12,863 nt of DNA from Dehalococcoidales bacterium (GTDB lineage: Bacteria > Chloroflexota > Dehalococcoidia > Dehalococcoidales > RBG-16-60-22), in NCBI GenBank assembly GCA_030603605.1, contig JAUVXN010000032.1, forward strand, positions 1 through 12,863. Reading direction: 5' to 3'. The notes beneath the pieces are model-generated. The model did not search any database. It was not told where the DNA came from and saw only the letters and a list, made by a program, of their open reading frames with translations. Shown here piece by piece: positions 7,201 through 12,863 of this stretch; positions within the stretch are counted from its first letter, which is position 1; each line of letters starts with the position of its first letter. A program made the translations under genes and the position numbers.

Positions 7201-8110
7201 CGCCCTGGCTAGAGCCTGGCTGGCTCAAAAAGCAGCCGTGGTGAACCAAAGCCCTCGCAAAGAGATTCCGGCTGTGCAAGTGGAGCGTGCCACGGCATGG
7301 GTGACAAGTCGGGGCTACGATGGAGACAGGGTATTCAACGATGATTACCCGGGAGAAGCAAGAGAGGTCTGTCTGCGGCTCTGGCTGGAAGACCTGGACA
7401 TAGCCAGCCGTAAACTTAACATACAGGAGCTGGAGCAAGTGGTGGAAAAGGTAAATGCCGAGGGGAAATTTAGCCCGCCTACTTACGGCAAGGTTATACT
7501 CCGCGACGGTCGCACTGGCGAGCCTTTTGACCAGCCAGTGACGATAGGTAAAATCTATATGATGAAGCTAATCCACCTAGTTGAGGATAAAGTTCACGCC
7601 CGCTCTACCGGGCCATATTCACTGATTACCCAACAACCCCTAGGCGGTAAGGCCCAATTCGGTGGTCAGCGCTTTGGAGAGATGGAGGTATGGGCACTGG
7701 AAGCCTATGGCGCTGCCCACAACCTTCAAGAAGTGCTAACAATCAAGTCAGATGATGTGACCGGGCGAGCCAAAACCTATGAAGCTATAATTAAAGGTGA
7801 GGATATTCTCCAACCTGGTGTGCCGGAATCATTTAAGGTTCTGGTTAAAGAACTTAACAGCTTAGGCCTTGCCCTTGAAGTGATTAGCGAAGAAGAAATA
7901 AAGGTAATCCCTGCCGAAGAAACTGTAGAAGAAGTTCCCAAGCTGGAGACAGAACTACAAGGCTTAGGACTTGCTCCTAAAGTGATTGACGAAGAAGAGA
8001 CAAAGGTAATTCCTGCCGAAGAAACTGTAGAAGAAGTGCCCAAGTTGGAGACAGCACCTGAAGTTATCAAAGACACGTCCCATGGAGAGGTAGCCAAAGA
8101 AGATGTTTGA
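4241..8110 (+). CDS. rpoB: RNA polymerase beta subunit
   Basis: The 1289-aa beta subunit forms the catalytic core of RNA polymerase with beta'. The rifampicin pocket is at 393-425 ([20 protein letters not shown] onward), with the wild-type residues D402, H412 and S417 (E. coli D516, H526, S531). [14 protein letters not shown] follows. The C-terminal clamp and switch segment is present ([39 protein letters not shown]). Relative to E. coli-like proteins I see an insertion at about 481-538, ending before [10 protein letters not shown], and another of about 60 residues after [19 protein letters not shown], probably lineage traits. The acidic tail from about 1205 is a tandem repeat. The start is GTG 4241, 8 nt after AAGGAG; ATG 4244 is also possible at 11 nt. 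The stop overlaps the rpoC start by 8 bp, which suggests translational coupling. Confidence 0.98.
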   Translation: MMVFVPPTRSDKNTPLTSRKSYAKLPQILDVPNLIKVQLDSFQRFQEKGLKQLLGEASPIKDFTGNKLELTFIAYEFREPRSGRSEQECHERNLTYSVPLYARVRLLIKETGEIKEQDLFFGDIPLMTAKGTFITSGAERVVVSQLLRSPGVYFTAVEDATTGRELCFAKLIPTRGAWLEFETSNRNVISAKIDGKRKIPITTLLRAIGYGSDEQLLSLFSAEDNSPEHQFIRTTIEREPLVKNESEALLDIYKKVRPGELPNIENAKRLIRSLFFDSLRYDLGAVGRYKLNKRLGLSVDLKERALTKQDIVEIVRHIVMINNGNDISDDIDHLGNRRVRTVGELVQTQFHVGLLRLQQAVRERMSIISIEGITPSALVNIRPVVAAVREFFSGSQLSQFMDQTNPLAELTHKRRLSAMGPGGLSRERAGFDVRDVHFSHYGRICPIETPEGPNIGLIGSLATYSRVNEYGFIETPYRKVTAEISNTSDELVGKTTREAVLGSKGNIIIEANTTITPQLAAKLAKLKPRTIKVVPFVSEEVVYLSADEEEQLTIAQADARLDQNNQFIGEKIEAKRGSRYLQEVPDKIDLMDVSPKQVVSVATALIPFLEHNDANRALMGANMQRQAVPLLRPEAPLVATGMETEAAKHSGQVLFARNAGAITEISGTTDDKEEAKYRIVVTRDDGEKDEYELMKFVRTNQGTCISQRPLVNKGDRVEAGQILADSSATDQGELALGQNVLCAFMSWEGYNFEDAIIISSRLVEEDKFTSIHIARHEVEARDTKLGPEEITRDIPNVGEESLRELDENGIIRIGAEVNQDDTLVGKITPRGETELSAEEKLLRAIFGEKARDVKDTSLRVPHGEWGKVINVKVYSRKDSKDTGDDLPAGVNHWVQVWIAQKRKASVGDKLAGRHGNKGVIALIAPEEDMPFLPDGTPVDIILDPIGVPSRMNIGQVLETHLGWAAQALGFKVLAPVFDGADEVAIEDALARAWLAQKAAVVNQSPRKEIPAVQVERATAWVTSRGYDGDRVFNDDYPGEAREVCLRLWLEDLDIASRKLNIQELEQVVEKVNAEGKFSPPTYGKVILRDGRTGEPFDQPVTIGKIYMMKLIHLVEDKVHARSTGPYSLITQQPLGGKAQFGGQRFGEMEVWALEAYGAAHNLQEVLTIKSDDVTGRAKTYEAIIKGEDILQPGVPESFKVLVKELNSLGLALEVISEEEIKVIPAEETVEEVPKLETELQGLGLAPKVIDEEETKVIPAEETVEEVPKLETAPEVIKDTSHGEVAKEDV
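7853..8056 (+). repeat. tandem 102-bp duplication in the rpoB 3' end
   Basis: Two adjacent 102-bp units, 7853-7954 and 7955-8056, agree at 86 of 102 bases by hand count. They encode two 34-residue units (1205-1238 and 1239-1272) identical at 27 residues, sharing [21 protein letters not shown]. The unit starts at the conserved 'KELxSLGL' end of RpoB, so this terminal motif is present twice. Most differences lie in the first half of the unit. Confidence 0.92.
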
Positions 8111-11100
8111 AATTAATGAGTTTGACGCCGTACGTATCTCTCTGGCTTCACCGGAACAGATCAGGAGCTGGTCCTATGGTGAGGTAACCAAGCCAGAGAC
8201 TATCAACTACCGCACACTGAAACCGGAAAGGGATGGGCTTTTCTGCGAGAGAATCTTTGGTCCAACCAAAGACTTCGAGTGTTATTGTGGTAAGTATAAG
8301 AAGATACGCTACAAGGGAGTTATTTGCGACAAGTGTGGAGTCGAGGTAGCCCGAGCCAAGGTACGCCGAGAACGTATGGGACACATTGAACTAGCCTGTC
8401 CAGTAAGTCATATCTGGTTTGCCAGGGGAACACCCAGTCGGTTGGGACTACTACTTGACCTGTCACCACGGAGTCTGGAGCATGTTTTGTACTTTTCCCA
8501 TTATATTATCACCTCGGTAAATGAGGAAGCACGCCAGGAAGCAATTAAACGGCTCGAGGAAAATACCACACAGGAAATAGCCGAGCGCCAAAGCGCATTG
8601 GAAGCTAAAATTGCCCAGATGGAGCAAGAGCAGGCAACCGTGGAGGAAGTAAACCAACTCCGACGTAATTTCACTGATGAAAAGGCAGGGCTTGAGGAGC
8701 AACTTCCCACAGAGGTGGAACGTCTTAAAAACCTCCGTGTACGAGAATTGCTGACCGAGAACCAATATCACGAGCTCGGGCAGAAATACGGTCAGGTTTT
8801 TGAGGCGGGGATGGGAGCCGAGGCTATTCTCCAAATTGTTAAGGGTGTTGACCTTGAGGAAATACGCAACAAGCTCCTTCAAGAAACCCAATCTTCTTCA
8901 GGTCAACGTCGCAAGAAAGCAAGCAAGCAACTGCGGGTAGTGGAGGCCTTTCGCAGTAGTGGCAATAAGCCGGAGTGGATGGTCGTAACGGTGTTGCCTG
9001 TCTTGCCCCCCGACCTCCGACCTATGGTTCAGCTGGATGGCGGCAGGTTTGCCACCAGCGACCTTAACGACCTGTACCGACGCGTCATTAACCGCAATAA
9101 TCGATTGCGTCACTTAATAGAAATAGGCGCACCGGAAATTATCATTCGCAATGAGAAGCGGATGCTCCAAGAAGCCGTCGATTCCCTTATTGACAATGGC
9201 AGACGGGGACGAGCTATCTCCGTCAGCGGTAATCACAAATTGAAGTCACTCTCAGACATGCTACGGGGTAAACAAGGACGTTTCCGACAGAATCTGCTCG
9301 GCAAGAGAGTTGACTATAGCGGGCGCTCAGTTATCGTTGTTGGGCCAGAACTCAAGCTTCACCAATGTGGTTTACCGAGACGAATGGCTCTGGAGCTATT
9401 TAAGCCCTTTGTTATGCATCGACTGGTGACGCAAGGTCTTGCTCCCAACATTAAGAGCGCTCGGCGGCTGGTGGAGAGAGCCAAGCCAGAGGTATATGAT
9501 ATACTGGAGGAAGTCGTCAAGGAACGACCGGTGTGGCTTAACCGGGCTCCCACCCTGCACCGACTCAGTATCCAGGCCTTTGAGCCTCTACTCATCGATG
9601 GCAGTGCCATCCAGATACACCCTCTGGTATGCTCTGCTTTCAATGCTGATTTTGATGGCGACCAGATGGCAGTTCATATCCCCCTATCTAAAACCGCTGT
9701 CAAAGAGGCTAGAGAGCTGGCACTCAGTCACCACAATATGCTATTACCCAGCAGTGGTGAGCCAACGATAACCCCAACCCTGGACATGGTTCTCGGGTGC
9801 TACTACCTGACTACCGTCAGGTCTGGAACCAAAGGGGAAGGCAAGCTTTTCGGTAGTTTTGAAGAGGCAAGGCTTGCCTATGACCTGGGCACTATTAACC
9901 TCAGAGCCGAGATTGAGGTGAGGGACCAGAAAAGAGGCGGACAAAGAGTTAAAACCAGTGCTGGCCGTATTATCTTTAATGAAACTCTGCCCCCAGAGCT
10001 GGATTTCTATAACAAAACAATTGATAAGTCAAGCTTGAAACAAATAGTAACCTTGTGCTGTAAGACACTAGACGACGAAGATACCGCTGCAGTGCTGGAC
10101 AGTATCAAACAGCTGGGTTTCCACTATGCCTCCAAGTCAGGGATTACCGTGGCTATGAATGATATTGAGGTACCCCACAGTAAACCCAAGCTACTAGATG
10201 AGGCAGAGGAAAGAGTTGCCATTATCGAAAACCAGTTTCAGCGTGGCTTAATTACCGAGGATGAAAGGTATAATGGCATCGTGGGAGTATGGATGGAAAC
10301 CACCGACAAGATTACAAGTACTATTTCAGAAACGCTTGACCATTATGGTGGTATTTACACGATGGCGACTTCAGGAGCCAAGGGTAATATTTCCCAGATT
10401 ACACAGATGGCAGGCATGCGGGGCCTGATGACCGACCCTTCAGGTAAGATAATTGAATTTCCTATCAAGTCGAGCCTTCGTGAAGGACACAGTGTTCTGG
10501 AATACTTTATCTCTACCCATGGTGCCCGCAAGGGACTAGCTGATACAGCACTAAGGACGTCTGACAGTGGTTATCTCACCAGACGCCTTATCGATGTTGC
10601 CCAGGATGTTATCATCCGTGAAGAGGACTGTGGCACTACGGCTGGCATATGGATATCCGAACCACAAGAAAAGGGGATACTGCCCTCACTTGTTGAGCGA
10701 ATAGCCGGTCGGCTGGCGGCGAGCAAAGTAATTAATCCCCAAACCAAGGAAACTATCGTTGACCGAGACGAGGAAATCAACGAGCAGAAGACAAACGAAA
10801 TTATTGCTGCCGGGATAACCAAGGTTCATATCAGGTCCCCACTTAGCTGCCAGTCGAAGCGAGGTACCTGCCAGATGTGCTATGGCAGAGACTTTACCCG
10901 CGGGCACCTAGTCAATCTCAATACTGCCGTAGGCATAATTGCGGCTCAGAGCATTGGTGAACCGGGTACCCAGCTAACACTGCGCACCTTCCACACCGGC
11001 GGTGTAGTCGGACTTGATATCACCAGTGGTCTACCCAGGGTAGAAGAGCTTTTTGAGGCAAGAGCACCTAAGGGGCAAGCAATTATCTCAGAAATACATG

Positions 11101-12269
11101 GTCTGGTTGACGTGATTCAGAATGAGGAAGGCAGAAGGATAAAGGTTACCAGCTCTGAGGTATTTCAGGATGAGTATTCACTTCCCGCTGGCTGGCAGGT
11201 TATGGTGGACAATGGTCAATGGGTAGATACAGGCACCGTACTAGCCACCCCAGCCCCTAAAGCTAAAGCTAAAGCGAAAACGAAAACGAAAGCGAAAGCG
11301 GTCGCCTTATCTGCCAAAACCCAGCCTACCCTAGCTCGCATCGCCGGTAAGGTAACCATTAAAAATAAACAACTTTTTATCAGTTATGAGGAGAAAGAGG
11401 AGCGAGAGTATGCTGTCCCATCCACAACCAGTATTCGGGTTCAGAGCGGGAACCAGATAAAAGCCGGGCAGCGACTCACCGATGGGTCGGTAAACCCACA
11501 GGACATATTGCGCATTTTGGGTAGAGAGGCTGCCGAACAATATATGGTGGATGAAGTACAAAAGGTATACCGCTCCCAGGGAGTGAATATAAATGACAAA
11601 CATATTGAGATTATCATCCATCAGATGCTGACCAAGGTTCGCGTTGATTCTGCGGGAGACACTGAACTAGTGCCTGAAGAGCTGGTAGACAAGTTCGTTT
11701 ACGAGAACATTAATGCCAAGGTGCTGGCTGAAGGGGGTGAGCCAGCTACTGCCCACACCGTGTTACTGGGCGTAACTAGAGCCTCACTGAGCACCGATAG
11801 CTGGTTAGCGTCGGCCTCCTTCCAGGAAACCACCAGAGTCCTTACCGAAGCCGCAGTTTACGGTAAGATAGACAAACTGGTTGGGCTTAAGGAAAATGTA
11901 ATTATAGGTAAACTGATTCCAGCCCATTACCTGCCTCTCGAAGAAGCGCCGGAGTTAATAGCTGGCGAAGAGGAACCGGAGGAAGCACTAGAGTTGATGG
12001 CCGATGAAGGGCATGGAGAAGCAGCAAGCATTGTAACTGATGAAGACCTTGGAAAAGCACCGGATATACTAAATCGAGAAGAACCCGAGGGAAAACCGAG
12101 TTTGTCAGCTGAAGAGGATGAGAGTAAGGGAGAACCAGAGGAAGCATTAAACCTGATAGCTGACAAAAAGTCCGAGGAAGCACCAGACATATTAACTCCT
12201 GAAGAACCCGAAAATACAGCAAACCCGGCAGCTGGTGAGGAAGAAGATGAGGAAAAACCGGCCACATAG
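8103..12269 (+). CDS. rpoC: RNA polymerase beta' subunit
   Basis: The 1388-aa beta' subunit carries the catalytic Mg site [10 protein letters not shown] (D516, D518, D520). The N-terminal zinc ribbon uses C60, C62, C75 and C78; the second zinc site uses C843, C916, C923 and C926. A Glu-rich coiled-coil-like segment lies at about 135-215. The bridge-helix and trigger-loop region includes [21 protein letters not shown]. The conserved end [20 protein letters not shown] and [15 protein letters not shown] is intact, after which comes an extra acidic tail of about 109 residues (1280-1388). A Lys-rich low-complexity linker sits at 1053-1066. Start ATG 8103 lies inside the end of rpoB, 12 nt after GGAGAGG, so reinitiation after rpoB translation is likely. 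It is co-transcribed with rpoB and possibly with ruvB. Confidence 0.98.
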   Translation: MFEINEFDAVRISLASPEQIRSWSYGEVTKPETINYRTLKPERDGLFCERIFGPTKDFECYCGKYKKIRYKGVICDKCGVEVARAKVRRERMGHIELACPVSHIWFARGTPSRLGLLLDLSPRSLEHVLYFSHYIITSVNEEARQEAIKRLEENTTQEIAERQSALEAKIAQMEQEQATVEEVNQLRRNFTDEKAGLEEQLPTEVERLKNLRVRELLTENQYHELGQKYGQVFEAGMGAEAILQIVKGVDLEEIRNKLLQETQSSSGQRRKKASKQLRVVEAFRSSGNKPEWMVVTVLPVLPPDLRPMVQLDGGRFATSDLNDLYRRVINRNNRLRHLIEIGAPEIIIRNEKRMLQEAVDSLIDNGRRGRAISVSGNHKLKSLSDMLRGKQGRFRQNLLGKRVDYSGRSVIVVGPELKLHQCGLPRRMALELFKPFVMHRLVTQGLAPNIKSARRLVERAKPEVYDILEEVVKERPVWLNRAPTLHRLSIQAFEPLLIDGSAIQIHPLVCSAFNADFDGDQMAVHIPLSKTAVKEARELALSHHNMLLPSSGEPTITPTLDMVLGCYYLTTVRSGTKGEGKLFGSFEEARLAYDLGTINLRAEIEVRDQKRGGQRVKTSAGRIIFNETLPPELDFYNKTIDKSSLKQIVTLCCKTLDDEDTAAVLDSIKQLGFHYASKSGITVAMNDIEVPHSKPKLLDEAEERVAIIENQFQRGLITEDERYNGIVGVWMETTDKITSTISETLDHYGGIYTMATSGAKGNISQITQMAGMRGLMTDPSGKIIEFPIKSSLREGHSVLEYFISTHGARKGLADTALRTSDSGYLTRRLIDVAQDVIIREEDCGTTAGIWISEPQEKGILPSLVERIAGRLAASKVINPQTKETIVDRDEEINEQKTNEIIAAGITKVHIRSPLSCQSKRGTCQMCYGRDFTRGHLVNLNTAVGIIAAQSIGEPGTQLTLRTFHTGGVVGLDITSGLPRVEELFEARAPKGQAIISEIHGLVDVIQNEEGRRIKVTSSEVFQDEYSLPAGWQVMVDNGQWVDTGTVLATPAPKAKAKAKTKTKAKAVALSAKTQPTLARIAGKVTIKNKQLFISYEEKEEREYAVPSTTSIRVQSGNQIKAGQRLTDGSVNPQDILRILGREAAEQYMVDEVQKVYRSQGVNINDKHIEIIIHQMLTKVRVDSAGDTELVPEELVDKFVYENINAKVLAEGGEPATAHTVLLGVTRASLSTDSWLASASFQETTRVLTEAAVYGKIDKLVGLKENVIIGKLIPAHYLPLEEAPELIAGEEEPEEALELMADEGHGEAASIVTDEDLGKAPDILNREEPEGKPSLSAEEDESKGEPEEALNLIADKKSEEAPDILTPEEPENTANPAAGEEEDEEKPAT
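11259..11300 (+). repeat. hexanucleotide microsatellite inside rpoC
   Basis: Seven in-frame 6-bp units of the form AAAGCN or AAAACG (AAAGCT twice, AAAGCG, AAAACG twice, AAAGCG twice). They encode [14 protein letters not shown] at residues 1053-1066. The array forms a basic flexible linker between two beta-rich parts in the C-terminal third of beta' and could vary in length by slippage without breaking the frame. Confidence 0.9.
11940..12266 (+). repeat. acidic degenerate repeat tail of rpoC
   Basis: Residues 1280-1388 are rich in E and D and made of loose 11-14-residue units such as [51 protein letters not shown] and [15 protein letters not shown] related DNA segment (GAACCGGAGGAAGCA and GAACCAGAGGAAGCA) starts at 11973 and again at 12132. 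The tail follows the normal conserved end of beta' and is predicted to be disordered. Confidence 0.8.
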
Positions 12270-12298
12270 ATTTCTTACCCGGGCATTTCAAAGAAAAT

Positions 12299-12324
12299 AG
12301 AAGAGGGGGCTCCGCCTCTCTTTT
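12299..12324 (+). terminator. hairpin after rpoC, possible weak terminator or intergenic repeat
   Basis: AGAAGAG and GGC (left) pair with GCC and TCTCTTTT (right) around a TCC loop, an 11-bp stem with one bulged G. The T-run is part of the stem and is followed by GTTACC, so it is not a textbook terminator. It resembles hairpin 3 at 2308-2328. If weak, it would let some rpoBC transcripts continue into ruvB. Confidence 0.45.
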
Positions 12325-12353
12325 GTTACCTTTCCCCATTCTTTGAGGGGATT

Positions 12354-12363
12354 GAGGGGGTGA
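12354..12363 (+). promoter_or_regulatory. Shine-Dalgarno sequence of ruvB
   Basis: GAGGGGGTGA lies 6 nt before an ATA codon at 12370 that matches the family's first methionine. An in-frame TGA at 12361-12363, part of this site, rules out any start further upstream. This site therefore decides the unusual ATA start. Confidence 0.65.
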
Positions 12364-12369
12364 GATAAA

Positions 12370-12863
12370 ATAGCTCGCATCATATCAGGTAAACCTAGCG
12401 CCGAGGACATACCACTTGACACCAGCCTCCGACCGCGCCGCTTTGATGACTTCGTCGGACAGGATAAGATAAAGGGCAATTTGAACATAGCCATCACTGC
12501 GGCCAAAGGTAGAGGCGAGGCGCTAGACCATATACTACTCTACGGCCCACCCGGTCTGGGTAAAACCACTCTGGCTCATATCATCGCCGCTGAGATGGGG
12601 GTTAAGATCAGGATTACCTCGGGACCAGCGATTGAGCGCACCGGCGACATGGCAGCCATCCTAACCAATCTTCATAGCCAGGATGTACTCTTTATTGATG
12701 AAATCCACCGTCTCAATCGGGCAGTAGAGGAAATTTTATACCCTGCTATGGAAGAATTTGCTCTGGATATTATCATCGGCAAGGGGCCTGGTGCCAGGAG
12801 TCTGCGACTAAACCTGCCCAACTTTACCCTGATTGGTGCCACCACCCGCTTTGCCCTGCTGAG
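12370..12863 (+). CDS. ruvB: Holliday junction ATP-dependent helicase RuvB, 5' part
   Basis: The first 164 codons are present and the gene runs off the right edge. RuvB is the hexameric AAA+ motor that drives branch migration with RuvA. From the proposed start: the family opening ARIISGK (2-8), [13 protein letters not shown] (19-31), Walker [10 protein letters not shown] (59-67), [11 protein letters not shown] (83-93), Walker B DEIHR (110-114) and the sensor-1 region GATTR (156-160). All visible core motifs are intact. The start is unusual: an in-frame TGA lies at 12361, and only GAT, AAA and ATA separate it from GCT-CGC-ATC-ATA. ATA at 12370 falls where homologues have Met and is 6 nt after the ribosome-binding site. 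No ATG, GTG or TTG in frame occurs before the TTG of Leu38, which lies inside the AAA+ domain. A sequencing error (ATG read as ATA) is the main alternative. Confidence 0.95.
   Translation, partial: MARIISGKPSAEDIPLDTSLRPRRFDDFVGQDKIKGNLNIAITAAKGRGEALDHILLYGPPGLGKTTLAHIIAAEMGVKIRITSGPAIERTGDMAAILTNLHSQDVLFIDEIHRLNRAVEEILYPAMEEFALDIIIGKGPGARSLRLNLPNFTLIGATTRFALL

Noticed and set aside
7777..8097. 106-codon minus-strand frame opposite the rpoB 3' end
   Set aside because: It is the antisense shadow of the acidic tandem repeat; Glu codons read as Ser/Thr-rich sequence on the other strand and no ribosome-binding site supports it.
11902..12339. Two long minus-strand frames opposite the rpoC tail
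   Set aside because: They are low-complexity Leu/Pro- or Ser-rich shadows of the acidic repeats in rpoC and match no family I recognise.
1..12863. A new defence or mobile system
   Set aside because: All substantial genes are housekeeping or widespread families; no recombinase, toxin-antitoxin pair, nuclease or repeat-spacer array is visible.

Overview
The window looks like an ordinary housekeeping stretch of a bacterial chromosome, probably from the Chloroflexota (Dehalococcoidia-like). That assignment is an inference. It rests on the order rpoB-rpoC-ruvB, which I recall from Dehalococcoides, on rpoB having its own promoter instead of following rplJ-rplL, on lineage-type insertions in RpoB, and on G/C-rich hairpin repeats between genes. 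No phage, transposase, CRISPR array, rRNA or tRNA was seen.

Left part (1-2235). The 5' end of holA (DNA polymerase III delta) runs off the left edge on the minus strand from a TTG start. Divergent from it is a probable two-gene operon on the plus strand: a 75-residue helical HEAT-like protein, then a divergent YchF/OLA1-type P-loop protein with a C-terminal TGS domain. A short NfeD-like membrane protein converges on the YchF gene with only 4 bp between the two stops.

Middle (2236-4240). A cluster of perfect hairpins lies at 2225-2330. It is followed by a minus-strand nitronate monooxygenase-like flavoprotein with a Cys-rich C-terminal segment. Just upstream of that gene is a short, apparently frameshifted remnant of a one-TM protein. 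A non-coding stretch then leads to a very good sigma70-type promoter (TTGACA-17-TATTAT) and a roughly 145-nt leader before rpoB.

Right part (4241-12863). rpoB and rpoC encode the two large RNA polymerase subunits. Their reading frames overlap by 8 bp, which suggests translational coupling. Both proteins carry acidic, repetitive C-terminal tails, and the rpoB tail is a tandem 102-bp duplication that includes the conserved end of the protein. After a 100-nt gap with a hairpin comes the 5' part of ruvB (Holliday junction helicase). Its only start that fits the family is an ATA codon behind a strong Shine-Dalgarno sequence.

I found no convincing new multi-gene system. The observations most worth following up are the AUA start of ruvB, the repeat-grown acidic tails on both RNAP large subunits, the altered G3 motif of the YchF-like protein, and the small decayed membrane-protein remnant.
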